From: Verticillium longisporum | Lineage: Eukaryota > Ascomycota > Sordariomycetes > Glomerellales > Plectosphaerellaceae | Reading direction: 5' to 3' | Length of the DNA stretch: 64,000 nt | Assembly (NCBI GenBank): GCA_019188255.1 | Contig: JAETXT010000012.1 | Coordinates: 2,704,376-2,768,375, forward strand | The notes under the pieces: generated by a model | What the model was told of the DNA's origin: nothing | Seen by the model: only the letters and a program-made list of their open reading frames with translations | The model's database searches: none | In this document: positions 47,770 through 59,955 of the stretch, piece after piece | How the letters are laid out: each line of letters opens with the position of its first letter | Position numbering within the stretch: position 1 is the stretch's first letter | Position numbers and translations under genes: made by a program

Positions 47770-49093
47770 TTACCAATGCAGGTTGGCGAGAACATCACGC
47801 CTCCGCATAACTTGGACCCGGCGTTTATCGTTCTGTGCACCCTCTTCATCGTCATTGCCAGCGTTGCCGTTGCCAGCGCCATTGCCAGCGCCATTGCCAG
47901 CGCCGTTGCCAGCGCCGTTGCCAGCGCCATTGCCAGCGTCATTGCCATCCCCATTGCCATCCCCATTGCCAGCTTTGCCGTTGCCAGCGCCATTGCCAGC
48001 GCCATTGCCAGCGCCATTGCCATCCCCATTGCCAGCGTTGCCGTTGCCAGCGTTGCCGTTGCCAGCGCCATTGCCAGCTCCATTGCCATCCCCATTGTCA
48101 TCCTCATTGCCATTGCCGGCGCCATTGCCAGCTCCATTGCCGGCATCGTTACCAGCATCGTTATTGTTGTCGTTGTTCTGGCCGGCGTTGCCATTTCCTT
48201 GACCAGGATTGCCCTCGCCAGCATTATCCTGGCCATTGTTGTCATTGTTTTCGTTACCGTTACCGTTGCCGTTACCGTTGCCGTTGCCGTTGTCGTTGCC
48301 GTTGCCATCGGCCGCAGCCGGGGGTGTAGATGGAGCAGCGGCACCACAGTCGGCCGTGTTTGTCGCAGCAGCCTCCCCGGGTGCGGCAGCGCCGCCGGCA
48401 CCAGCATTGTTGTTCTTGCCTGCTCCATCTCCCTTTCCCTTTCCTTGATTCTTGCCCTGACCTTTGCCCTGGTTCTTTCCCTGACCTTTGCCCTGGTTTT
48501 TGCCCTGGCCTTTGCCCTGGTTTTTGCCTTGACCTTTGCCACCATTGGCAGGCGGAACTTCAGTGCTATTGTTTGCAGCACCGCCGCCGACGGCCCCGCC
48601 TGGAGCAGCAGCGTCGCCAGCACCGCCGGCACCTGCTTTCCCTTGCTTCCCTTTGCCTCCTAGAAGATCATCGAGAGCCCCACCTGCAGCTCCTTCTGGG
48701 TTGAGTCAGCTCGGTATGTTGTGAATGAGAAGGGTATATGCTCACCATTCTTCTTGCCGGCTGCGCCTCCACCGAGAAGACCGTCATGAGCGCCACCAGC
48801 TCCAGCTAGAAATTTATCAACACTGCGACTTGGGATTGCTAAACATGGGGGCTCTCACCGTTGTTCTTGCCACCAGCGGCCCCATCACCAGCCCCATTGC
48901 CAGCACCACCAGCGGCACCGCCAGCACCAGCGCCAGCAAGAAGACCGAGAAGCTGGTCGAGCTGCCGAGGCGCTACCTGGCGCTTTTCTTTGATGGCTGT
49001 TTCCGCGTTTCCGGTTTCGTAGTGGGCGATAGCCAATCCGTTAAAGGCAAGTGCGGCCACAACGGCATGACGGAGAGAAAGTGTCGAAACCAT
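47770..49093 (-). CDS. secreted Gly/Asn/Ala-repeat protein
   Basis: Three exons, 49093-48859, 48805-48746 and 48695-47770, give 406 aa. Both introns (about 50 bp) are in phase 1, so the 60-bp middle exon is frame-neutral. Exon 1 encodes a signal peptide (MVSTLSLRHAVVAALAFNGLAIA) and a KEKR Kex2-like site. Each exon carries a similar module: LDQLLGLLAGAGAGGAAGG, then AGAGGAHDGLLGGGAAGKKN, then EGAAGGALDDLLGGKGK. After that come GKGQGKNQ repeats, a GNGNGN tract and about 25 NGAG/NGDG/NAGNG units. The C-terminus (NDKRRVQVMRRRDVLANLHW) is basic and non-repetitive. The Gly/Asn frame has no internal ATG and is easily missed; longer Ala/Met and Ile/Ala ORFs in other frames are artefacts of the hexamer repeat. 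Cell-wall or extracellular structure is an inference. No family is recognised. Confidence 0.7.
47860..48320. repeat. in-frame minisatellite (GCCATT/GCCAGC hexamers)
   Basis: Tandem 6- and 12-bp units (GCTGGCAATGGC and relatives on the coding strand) encode the NGAG repeats. The multiples-of-three period allows length variation without frameshift. Confidence 0.9.
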
Positions 49094-50946
49094 GTTGAAA
49101 GCGGTTGGTCAATTGACTTGCAAGAGTCGCGATACTTGAAAGGCTACAAAGATATCCAGACGTCAAGCCTTGGATGCGAAGGAATGGAAAAGTCTACCTG
49201 TAGACTGTTACTGACGAAGTGGAAGGAGAGACAAAAAGGACAATAGTCTGCATGTCGCTGTGAGGACTGCCTGGATGGACTGGAGATGTGCAGGCCAAGA
49301 TGGCTATTTAAAAGGCAATGTGTTCGCGGAGCAATGAGGGATGGACTGATCTACTTACCACCCTCGCCCCTGGCCCCTCCGCCTGTCTGATGGCCATACT
49401 GGTAGGTAGGTGATCCTAGCGGCAACTCTTGTTTGGGAAGGGCCTCACCCCCTATAGAGATCAGCGCAGTACGCTGGGATAGGGGATGGAATTTCGTAGC
49501 GAAGCACTGGTGAGTCCGGATTGCGGTCGATGTGTTTGGGATGTGCTACCAGCGTGCGACAAAGGGCGTGAATGGTGTGGAGGACCAGGGGGCGAGCGTT
49601 TAGCCTCATCGGGACAGAAAACCACGAGGGATATTGAGTCGTGAATGAGACTGGACGAAACATGGCGGCAACACCTACAGACGCGAACCCCTGCTTTTCA
49701 ACTGCTCAAGGCGTGTCAAACTTAGAATGCAATGTTGCGCTGATGTGCGCTATGGAAGTCAACAACAACTGAGCCACGCTGGAAAGGTTGGACGAAAGTT
49801 TTTACTCGAAAGCTTAGCGTCGATCAAGTGTCAGGGCATGTTTCCCCTGCCGACCAGGCGCAAAACAAGCTTGCGACCCCAGCTTCTCTTGGAGCTGAAG
49901 ACTATGTCTGCGGGGGCGTAGCAAGGATGTTGGCCGTGCCCATGTCGAGGCTCCGTTTCAGAATCCCCGGACCACCGAGTCCCGAGCGGCTCTGCCAAGG
50001 CCTGATGCCCCGTCCTCCCCGACACGCCAGAGAGGTTCGACGAACCGTGACAATGCAATCCGATCCGGCGTAGTCGGCAATTCACACAATCGAACAGTCT
50101 GTGGGCCGGCCGTCTTCGTGCTGATCCTCTTATGGCGCTCCGGTAAGGAAACAGGCGCAACGGCGTCGATCGGCTGACGACGCCTCGGATCATCGGCCGC
50201 AGGTCAATCAGAGCGCCCTGTGTCTCGCTCACTTTTACATGAGCTACGCAGCTTTGTCTGATCGTCGGTCCAAGATGTGTTCTCAGCTTTGGGAAACGAG
50301 GCTGTAACCCATCATGTGGAGAACCGGATGAATGAGTCTTTCGATGAGGACCGGTCTCGATTTGTGCAAGCATCAGATAAATTACCACGTACTGAAAGGT
50401 GTTTGAGCTGCCTGAGTGATAAAGATGAGAAGACAAATAAATCAGCGCCAAGACCCACGCAGGTTGAGCGTTGGGCTGGTGCCTTGGCAGATCTGTCAAC
50501 CGACGGTCTGATCTGCGTTCCAGGACTTCGTGATTGTGGAACAATCAACAGGACAGCGATTGCCGATCAGCTCGGCACCAAAAATAGTGACAAGTCAGCT
50601 GTGAAGGCCCGCTTGACCCAACACATGGGATGAATCTCTGACGTTTAATGTCGAAGACTCAAAAGCTTGACATGCACTGCATCTCGTGTTTGGTGATGAG
50701 AAGGAAGCCCAGGATTTCCAATGTCAACCTCCGATTTGGGCCGGCCCCGATTGACACTGCTGTTTGTTCCTTTCAACTTTGACCAAGTTGCGTCATTCGA
50801 TGTCAGAGACATCAGATATTTAGAGAAACCAGTTGAAGCCACAATTCTTGAGAAATGAACCGTACGCCGCCTGAAGGGTAACATGTTCCCCAAAACAAAA
50901 GAAGGAAACAAACAGCACAGCAAACCGACCTTCTCCGTGATACATC
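49094..50946. other. intergenic
   Basis: No gene is supported over 1.85 kb. Overlapping ORFs on both strands at 49830-50600 lack recognisable features. Confidence 0.45.
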
Positions 50947-51841
50947 CTATCCAGCAGGCTTGGGCCTGGGCACAAACCGTAGTGGCCTCTGTCGCCCATG
51001 CCTATCGCATGCGGCAAACTTCCACCAGTCTCTGTGCAACCAGAAGTCGACACTTCTACAGATGAACTTGACAACTCCTGGCGCAGGAGGCCACTTTGAC
51101 CAATTTCCTTCTTCGAAAGCAATGTCATGGTTTGAGAAGCACCAGGGTAATCCGGCCACAAGGCCCATTTCTTCCTGTTTGAGACACTTCAGTCTTGGGT
51201 GACGACAGTACCGCAACAGGCATACGAACCATGTTCTTCTTGCCGTCTTCAGAAAATCCGGTCTCCAGTTGCCCCATCTTCTGGACGCCAAACCTTTGTA
51301 AACCAACGATCGTTGGAATCTCCTCGGTAAGGTGTTGCACCACACTCTGCCGAAAGAGTCAATCGAGGACAGAATCCTGTTCCCCGAGAACTGAGTTGGG
51401 TCATTGGCGCATTCTTTGAGATAGAGATAGAATGTGACGAGCTCTTCTTGGAAGGCATGGTGCTGTTCTACGTTTCCACTCATGATGCCCGTTTCGCCAG
51501 AAATCGTCTGGAAGAAGTCGGATTCTTCACACGAATGGTGCAGATGCACCAATTTATACCATATCAAGCTATACTGAATGAAAGCTGGCACCTCCGGCAA
51601 TGGGATATGTGGTGCTTGGAGGTATATCGAGTTGAGGCCGCGGACGATCATGTTATGAACGCACGCCATCTCGCCAGCGACACGCTCGAACATATCGGGC
51701 TTCACGGGTTTCACACATCAGTGACGAAGTCGGTCATCACTTCTTGGGAATACTGACCTCGAAGGCTTTCGAGAGCTTCTTCCCCTCATACGCCGGAGAC
51801 GCAGTGAGGGGGAACGGATGATCAGCATAAACATCTGCCAT
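50947..51841 (-). CDS. hemerythrin-like domain protein (one apparent frameshift)
   Basis: Starts at the ATG at 51841 (MADVYADHPFPLT). An intron then joins KAFE to PDMFERVAGEMACVHN. The hemerythrin four-helix metal-site pattern is visible: HNMIVRGLNSIYLQAP, HLHHSCEESDFF (HxxxE), VEQHHAFQEEL, and VVQHLTEEIPTI in the shifted frame. A second intron (about 55 bp) leads to EEMGLVAGLPWCFSNHDIAF and the terminal WWKFAACDRHGRQRPLRFVP, typical of the fungal family. The frame breaks at GTGTGGTGC near 51346-51352, where one GT unit fewer (or one base more) restores VVQHL. The di-iron site likely binds O2 or NO or senses redox state; the actual role of the fungal family is unknown. The C-terminal tail is family-typical, so the gene was recently functional. 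Confidence 0.7.
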
Positions 51842-52682
51842 GGCGAGTAACTGAATAATCCTAGGAAGTGAAGTTCAGACAGGATAGTTGAGGAGAAAGT
51901 TCGCTTGATAACCTGGACCTCGTGCATGCTGTACTGTCGCTCTTTGTTCTCAGCCGCACATGATTGTAAGCCGAACTCTTCAGTCGTCAAGCTAAGGTTT
52001 GGTGAATGCCATACTAGGTGACAATACCAATCCCGCGTGAGGCAGTATCTCCAAGTGGAGGGGAAATGATTGGCGTTTTCCCGGGTTGATCTTCCGCGTG
52101 GCGCGCTCAAGCTTGATTTAGAGCCTTACATGACATGAGCTGTTCGCTCAATAGCTCGTGCCACATCCAGGCGCCCGTAGGTATGCTTCTCATCAGATTT
52201 ATGAATGAAAGGCTAGCTAGGCATTGGCAGCGGGGTGGGTGGAGATAATAACCAGTCCAGTCAAGAGATGATTAGGCCTGGTACGAGGCTTGGTTTCTGG
52301 TGATTGAGATTACAACAAGATGCATTAACAGAGACCGCTCTTGGGAGCCTCACAGGTACGACGGGACGAATCTTGGAGATTCAACGATGACTCAAGGAAG
52401 GCATAAAGCTTGTACAACCTTGAACAGACACAATGTCGGCGACAAATGTCAACTGAGAATGAAATTGTGGTATCCATTTGGTTTCAGAGTAACATGTTCT
52501 AACGAGTGAATGTGGCTTGCAAGCATTTGGCGAGCAAGGATTTTCGCAGCGTTCCCCTTCATAACAGGTGTCATCAATCAGTCGTTGGGCATATAACGAC
52601 AACAACTGTGTTGCGCAAGAACCGTCGCAGCCCTGGTATCTGGTGAAAAGAAAATCAAGATGAAAAGTCGCGAACTGGTGTC
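51842..52682. other. intergenic
   Basis: No supported gene. It contains the upstream region of the hemerythrin-like gene and the 3' flank of the amino-acid permease. Confidence 0.5.
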
Positions 52683-54541
52683 TTAAGCCATTGCAGCTTC
52701 TTCGGCAGCCCCCGCACTCTGTTTGTTCTTGCGGCGGAAGATGTTTTTGACATCGTCGCGGAACCGTGTCGGTGGCGAGTTGAACTTTGCCTCGTAGGCA
52801 TCAACGATAGGTCGCTCCCAGATGAGGTCGGCCTCGTGCGGACGGACGATGCGCGAGCGCTTAAAGAGCTTCCATCCAGTGAATGAAATGATGGCGACGA
52901 AGACCATGGTGTAGTAGGAGAAGAATGTGAGGGTGTTCCAATTTCCTGTGAGGAAAGTGGTGTAGCCGAAGGTGAGGACCATAAGAGTCATCCAAAACAC
53001 ACCAATGTAGGCGCAGTATGGTTGAAACCATCCCGTGTAAGGTAGCGTCTTGCGGTCCAACCCTTGGGCCTCACAGGCACGGTAAAAACAGATATAAGTG
53101 ACGCTGATCACGATGTAGTTGATCAGACCAGATGCCGACGTCAAACTCTGCAGTTTCGTCACGACACCGGCTGTGTCGCCCGATACCTGGAGGAACGAGA
53201 TGAAGGGGAACACCATGACTACAGCAAAACAGTAAACGGGGATACCGTTGCTTAGACACTTCTTCAGGAAGCTCGGGGCCTGCCCCTGCAGGGCAAGTCC
53301 ATACAAGCAACGCATTGCGCAGTACGTGTAGGCATTGCCGGCACTGAAAATACTGGTGCAAAGCAGAGCATTGACCACGTGGGGAAGAACCCCGACTCCC
53401 ATGTTCTTCATGGCGATGACGTACGGCGAGCCGTTGGCGGTGCCGGCTCCGGCGTTGTCGAGATCCGGGTCATTGTAAGGCAGGACAATGGAGACGCACA
53501 GGGCTCCGCCGATGAAGAAGAAGCCGAAGCGCCAATAAACAGACTTGAAGCCTTGCTTGAGATAGGTCCGCGGACGCTTGGCCTCACCGGCGACCATGGA
53601 CAGGTATTCAGGGCCGACGACGGTGAAGCATGCCGAGTAAAGGGCCGCTAGGTAGCCCTGGAAGCGACCGAGGTCGCCTGTGGTCTGATAGGCGGCGAAA
53701 GCGCCAGGATTCTTCCAGTATCGGAAACCGTAGGCATCATTATCGGGGTTGCCACCGACCATGGTCACGAAGGTGAATGTAAAGACGATGAGAATCAGCA
53801 GAATCTTGCCGCTGGCGAGCCAAAACTCGGCTTCGCTAAAATAGAGGGAACACGTTGGTCAGCATTGGTATACAAGAGGACGCTTCGCTGGCAAACCGAG
53901 GAGGGTCTTGCGGCGTTCATGGCCCGTCTTGCATCAGGGTTCATGGACGCTCTACTTCGTCTTCCCCTGCCATTGAGACTTACCCAAAGTACTTGACGGC
54001 GACGACATTGAGCAAGGCGTACAGCACGATGCATCCAACACACACAGCAGCTTCAGGAATATCGTCACGCCAAAAGCCGAGCACAAGGTTCAGGGCCGCA
54101 ATCTCAAAGGGGATCAGGAAGGCTTCATAGAAAAAAGTTCCAACCAGCCATGAACCCCCAAGCTTCGTCCACCCACTTGCCGGCGAAGCGGATGAAGGCG
54201 CCAGAGATGGGCATGTAGACACACATCTCGGCCAAGCCGTTGCTGACGCATGCGAGCACGATGGACTGAGTGAGGTAGCCGAGGAAGAGAGAAGCTGGCC
54301 CGCCGCGCTGGAGACCAGTACCGATGCTGACGAAGAGGGCGGTACCGATGGAGCCGCCAATCGCGATCAGCTGGATCTGACGATTGCCGAGATGTCGCTG
54401 GAGCTGGTCGGCGTTGTCGCGCTCAATAACGCCCTCCCGAAGCTCGCCGTCGCTGCTGTTGGCGCGCAGGGACTGGCCTTTCTCTTGGGTAGCCCCAAGG
54501 GACTGTGCCCCAGTGTCGTAATCTTTGGGTGGTGCCGCCAT
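52683..54541 (-). CDS. amino-acid permease (APC superfamily, fungal YAT type; one homopolymer shift)
   Basis: Two exons, 54541-53984 and 53835-52683 (148-bp intron). Correcting a T6 run to T5 at 54131-54136 gives 569 aa and restores AGWNFFYEAFLIPFEI. Without that, the frame stops at NFFL. Family features: DNADQLQRHLGNRQIQLIAI, GGSIGTALFVSIGTGL in TM1, GPEYLSMVAGEAKRPR (conserved after TM5-6), CAMRCLYGLALQGQAPSF and NYIVISVTYICFYRA. The C-terminal tail is Lys/Arg-rich then Ala-rich (NIFRRKNKQSAGAAEEAAMA). It imports amino acids across the plasma membrane by proton symport; specificity is not predictable. The exact phase match after a one-base correction argues for sequencing error over a dead gene. 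Confidence 0.88.
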
Positions 54542-57500
54542 AGTGGGCAGGAGGTGGCTGCTATTGTTGAGAGTAGATGATGGAGAGGGAAGGCAAGGTA
54601 TGCTGTGTTAAAACAGGACACAAGAGGGCGATCAAATCGCACGAGGGACGGTTATTGAGCCGACGCGCGCAAATGGAAGCTGCGTGCGGTACAGGTCTCA
54701 GACTCAGGAATGTGAGCAAGAGAAGAATAATGAACTGCGACACGGCCCCGTGCACCTCGGTTGGGGGATGGGTGCGACATTATGTACACAGGGAGACGGT
54801 TGAGAGACAAACACAACCCTGATCAGCATTTCTCGTCTGTTAGGTTGCCAGGATCCGATCCGCTGCACGACGTACGACGTACTGCTTCCCGCCTGCGCTT
54901 CAGCTACAGTGATAGTGACAAGCAACATGGGCATCTCTATGGTGGACGTCAAGAAAAACGGGACTCGGCACGGCGCCGGTGGTGGCCAAGTACCCACCCG
55001 GTCGGCCCCCTGAAAGGTCCCCCGAGGGAGGTCTCAGCGCCTGTTACCTTCTCTTCGTCCACTGTAATCCGTGGGTCGGTCTACAGGTACTTGGCTGTAC
55101 GTTGGTGCGCGTGGAGCTGAGGCCCAAGCTAAGTGACCCCATCGGTCCACCATGGGGGCCCCTGGGGATTGGCACTGATGCTGGATTCCAATTGACTGGA
55201 CTGATTACTAGCCTGGGCTGGCCTGACTGGATGAATCTTGGTTCTGGGGAAAACTCTGCATCCAAACTGCATATGGTATGGTGCGCCAAGTGTCGCGTAC
55301 CCTGTCGAACACTTGCCGTCTCTCCAGACTCAGTCGACATGGACGCCTGGAAATATTGCATTGGCATTACATGCATAGATGTTGGGATAAGGGTCTATTC
55401 CCCACGCAGCCCAAGGCTTGCGTTTCTTTCTTTGTTAAATGAATCTTTCAGGCTGCTCATGACGTGGGGCAGCCTGGCCGCACGCGTCCCAAGTTTTCCC
55501 TTGCTGCTGGCCCTCGAATGATAGTCCCGTGTAACACCAATGAGAAGCGGCACAGCGACGCCCACTGCACGTCAAGATTTGACGCAGATTACGCCCAGAA
55601 CAATGATCCAGTAGGACGGAAGAGATCGCAGGCAGAAAGGCAGGCAAGGCAGTCTCTGGCCAACTGCCGGCCGGTCGGTGTCAATCATGCCTAGCCGCCG
55701 GTCACTTGATCGGGATTGTGTCCATGTTGGTACCGACGCGGCCCCCTCATCGGTCTACCCACCCCTCCTCCGGTTTCTTTTGTTGCCGCCATCGAGTCAG
55801 TCTGATCAGCTCATGCGGCTTGAATACCACGTGAGCAGTTCTGGCCTTGACGTTGCCACCATGTGTCGCCTTGCCACGCGTTAAGGCAGAGTCGCTCAGG
55901 TAAAAGTCTCTGCTCCCATAAGGTAGAGTGGGCCAGCCCAAATGCCCATCCATCTTGCAAGACTATGAGCCATAATTTGGGCATCGCCTTTCGGCGGGTT
56001 GCGACCGCGGAACTATCTTGATAGCGCGCCAGCAAGCAGACGACCAGTTTTCTTGGCGTTTGACAAGGGTACATCGGCAACACGAGGCTTGTTGACGCTG
56101 GAGGCAGCGAAAGTCCTTTCAGCCGTTAGCTTAATGAGGCCAGGGCCGCCGAGACCCCCGGCTCGGTCTCCTAGTGTAATGAAGAGACAGGGAGACAACC
56201 AGTTGCTGGAGCGTAAATTCCAATAGAGGAGGATCGCGCTACCCACATCCTGGCTCCCCACACACAGCACAAACCTGCATCGTACAGTGTCGTCAGAGGC
56301 GTTACGAGTCGCACGACCCAGCTTGCCCCGCTTGAAGCCTCGAGGTTATTATGTGCTCGTGTGCGTACGTAAAGCACCCCGGAAGCAAGAAGTGGGTTGC
56401 AATCTATGGATAATGACGCAGGGCTTGGGGAAAGGATGTGGGCGTCAGCAACAGCACGAAGGGATCCTGACCGGACGTACGACAAGACAGCGTACGTCCA
56501 GACAAGCTCATGAGTTTCGCGGGTGGCGGCATTGGCAACAACTTGATCCTTTCTTGTCGCTTCTTGTCATTAACCATTGGATTGCCATGGCTGTACGATA
56601 CTGCTATGGCGCATTACCTACTGCTGTCTACCACAGGCTGTGCCCAGACACCAAGGCTGCCTTGGCTAGGTATGTTACCTGGGCTTTCCCCATCCCCAGC
56701 CAATGCAAGCACGGCGGAGACAGACGAGTTCTGCCTCTCGTGCTAGCCTATGACGGCCCGTCCTTGAGCGCGATCTGCACGTCTCAGACATGTGACCTGC
56801 CTGTTCTGGACAAGCGTCGCATGCCTTGACGCCGCTCGAGATCCCACTTGCGAGATTTTGCTTCTGGGCTCTGCCCTGAGGCATACAGTACTTCGCGTGC
56901 GCCTGAAATGTCCCTTAGCACCGAAGTGAGACGACCATGACTACAGGCGAAGAATGCTAAACCAATCAGGGTGCTGCACTGAGCAAGACCCGCATGTAAG
57001 GCCCGTTCCAGCTGTCACTAGTGCAAACAGGTCCCGAGGCTGCTGCGCTGCATCGTGTGCTGCAGCATTTCGTCATCGATCATGAGAGGTTTGCCATCGG
57101 GCGGCGGTCATGACAGGCCCCGAGGCCACCAACGCGATGCTCAGATCTAGCCCCGCGATGGAATCTCTTGGACGAAGGGCGGGAAAACCAAGCAATTCGG
57201 CCATGTGCTTGTCGGCTCACAGTTAGCGGCATCTTGCGGCCGGTTAAGAGATCGCTGCCTTGTGGCAACTTATGTACATCCAAAACACCATGATTCACAC
57301 ACTGGTTCAACTTAGCTCGCCTGGCAGTACAATGTGCTTCTTTTTCACCAATAGACTGTCCAATTAATCTGCGTGGAACAGGAGGTGAGATTTTAACTCA
57401 TTGAAAACCATCGCCGAGGTAAGAGCCAGGAAGTGCCCAAGGTACCTACGTGTCGTTGTAACCTGTTTGCAAATAAATGTCTTGGAGGAGAAAATGGCTC

Positions 57501-58008
57501 GGTGGCTGCTTCTGGCTGCCGAAACTGGTTTTGGATTCATTGACTCGCTGGTATTTGCATATGCATTGATTCCATGTACATCAGCATTGTAGTATACCTA
57601 GCCACAGAAGAACTAGCGGCCCTCCATAGACAGCTTCTTGCACGATACCCGCGGCAATACTGCTTTCTTTTGCTTGAATGAGGTGATGGTCAAGCAGGTC
57701 GCTGTCACGCGTAAATTGACGAGGGTTAGGTACAAGACTTGATGGCAAATGTTCTGTTCAATTTTCTTCTCGTCCTTCATCCCATGAAAAGTTTCGTGTT
57801 TGTCATGATACTCGGCTTATTCTTTCGCAATGCTCCTGAGCCCTCATAATTCTGCTCCTGTTGACGCGATGAACTCCCAGCGTCTTTGTGTCTCCCTTGA
57901 AAGTAGAATGTCACACTGACGTCGATTGTTGCTCGGTTCAAAAGCAAGGGTCTCCAAACCTTGAGCGCAGGTCTGCGTTCGAGATATACAATTCTTAGAG
58001 TCTAGCAT
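54542..58008. other. 3.5 kb gene-poor subtelomeric region
   Basis: Many overlapping ORFs of 60-180 aa occur on both strands with no recognisable domain, signal peptide with consistent splicing, or transposon hallmark. A subtelomeric RecQ-type helicase, frequent next to fungal telomeres, was looked for and not seen. Composition is not RIP-like. Confidence 0.45.
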
Positions 58009-59955
58009 TCAGATTTGCTTCTCCAGGACTTTCTGCTGTGCATGCTTCTCATTGCCTTCTGGAAAAGTCGCCTTTGGGTCCTTCTCATCAGCCTCTGCGG
58101 GAACCATGCGGTCTGCGTATTTCTTTGCTGTGAATTTGTCCACCTGAAACTTCGTAAGCACTCATCACATTGTTTTCTCGTCTCTGTCTCATACCTTGTA
58201 GACTGCCCACATGTATGCGAGCATGACACCGCAGCAGCAGAGCAGGGCGATGCAACCCTTCTTCCAGTACGGCGCATCGGCAGCTGAGTAAAAGATGATG
58301 CCCCAGAATGTCCATAAAACCATTGAACCAATGTTCATAGAGTAAATCGTAACGCTGCGCATGGCGTCGTCGCCGCTTCTTTGCAGAATGATACTAGCCC
58401 AACCAAAGATTAGGGGATTGACCATGTAGGCCGAACCGGCGAGGTAGTAGGCAAAAAGGTAGCCCCAAAAGGCAACGATGGGACGAGCAGCATGGCTCCG
58501 ACGATGATCTGCAAAAGACACGCAAGAATAGCCATCGGGATGCGCTGGCCAGTGACGTCCATGTGCCAGGCCGCAAGCAGATTCGACACGATGCCAACGG
58601 CCTGGACACCCAGGGGATATGTGTTGATCTGAGTCTGCGTGAAAGAATCATCGTGGTACTTCAGCCATAGCAAAAAGGTGTTCTGGAAAGGGAACCCCTC
58701 TATACTGGCGCATACTGGAGACCAGAAGAACAAAACCCAGCTGTGATAGGGTCAGCTTCTACGACGTATGCTTGATGGGATCGGGTCCTACAAGATTGGG
58801 TTTGCGAATACACGCTTGAAGAGAGAGATAGGATGGATGTTGTGGCCGTCCTCTTTGATGGGTGGTAGTCTTGCTACGGCCAGCTGTTTCTCTTTTCGGA
58901 GATGTAGTTGGCTTTGGTCTTTCCCGGCGTATCAGGGAAGTACATGAAGCCAAACACTGCGATTGGAAGTGTGATGATTCCGTCTTTGAGGCTTGTCAGC
59001 GTCTTCATAAAGCGCGGAGCAACCGTTCTGCTTACCGATCAAGAACACCCATTGCCAACCTCCGAGGCCACCAAGCCCTTTCATACCCCTGTGGATAGCG
59101 GCCATCATGACACCTGCAAACATGGTGCCTACCTGACCTGATGCAGTGAACAGAGCAGTTCGCTTAGCGATTTCTTCGGGCTTATACCAGGCTCCGATGA
59201 TGTAGATGGTGCCCGCATACGTGCTTCCCTCAGCCAAGCCAAGAAAGAAACGAATGACGCAAAGCTGGGTCACCGTTTTCACAGCCGCGCTGGCCATCTT
59301 CATTCATTAGCCACCAACAAGCCAGTATTTTGCCAGTGAACCATACCGTCAAGCCAGCCCAGACGACAACCATGGAGGGGAACCAAATTCTTGGCGCCAC
59401 CTTTTGTATTATGATACCATGAGGAAGCTGCCCGACAGCCATTCTTCCCCGGGGTCAGCCGCGCTTATATTTGGGGCAAGTTCGCTAGGTTCATACCCAG
59501 CAGTGGTCAGAGAAAGGACCTTGTTATAATCAACGCCGCGCATGTCAAGGGCTTCGCGGAGGCCGGCAACCTATTTGAACATCAGGTAAGGCTGACTGCG
59601 GCGACACCACTTTGGGCTCACATAGGCATTGGCAAACGCCGCTCGATCTTTCTCACTGTAAGCTGGTGCTCCGTCTCCTTGTCAAGTAGTCACTTACCAA
59701 GGTAGTTAAAGAAGTAACTTAGACAACAGTAGGTCTGTGAAGGATTAGCAAACAAAACTGCCGGGACAAACGCAGGCCGTACCAAAATGAAGAAGTCTAG
59801 CACATGTTGTCAGCTCTGTGCATGTGTTTGTGCCCTTAGCACTCACCTAGTTTTCTGACGAGTCGCCTCTCTTCTTTACTATCCGTGGTGTCACCCAGGA
59901 AAAAGTCTTGCCCATTGTCAGTTCTGTTGCTCTTCGCCAAGGTCAAGTGTCTCAT
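58009..59955 (-). CDS. MFS transporter, Dal5/allantoate-permease type (one apparent frameshift)
   Basis: The start is best placed at the ATG at 59955 (MRHLTLAKSNRTDNG), which reads in frame into DFFLGDTTDSKEERRLVRKL. The gene has several short introns, for example one joining AGLT to MASAAVKTVTQLCVIRFF. Family landmarks: YFFNYL, RAAFANAY|VAGLREALDM, VGQLPHGIIIQKVAPRIWFP, GLAEGSTYAGTIYIIGAWYK, GWQWVFLI, LAGSAYMVNPLIFGWA and the C-terminal WAVYKVVDKFTAKKYADRM. Expected substrates of this anion:cation symporter group are allantoate, vitamins or small acids. Frame is lost near 58486 (CTGCTCGTCCC, where one more C gives L-R-P-I-V-A-F-W). Terminal residues end at 58009. A TATAAGG at about 60063-60069 is a plausible TATA box. 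Confidence 0.7.

Noticed and set aside
47755..48663. Ile/Ala-rich 302-aa plus-strand ORF and a Met/Ala/Thr-rich 296-aa minus ORF
   Set aside because: Both are products of the hexamer repeat. The spliced Gly/Asn frame has a signal peptide, matching intron phases and modular exons.
54542..58008. Subtelomeric helicase or secondary-metabolite gene
   Set aside because: No helicase, PKS, NRPS or P450 motifs could be read in any frame.
59280..59360. Apparent frameshift in the Dal5-like gene (WWLMN)
   Set aside because: A GTATGG..GAAG intron joins AGLT to MASAAVKTV and explains the change of frame.
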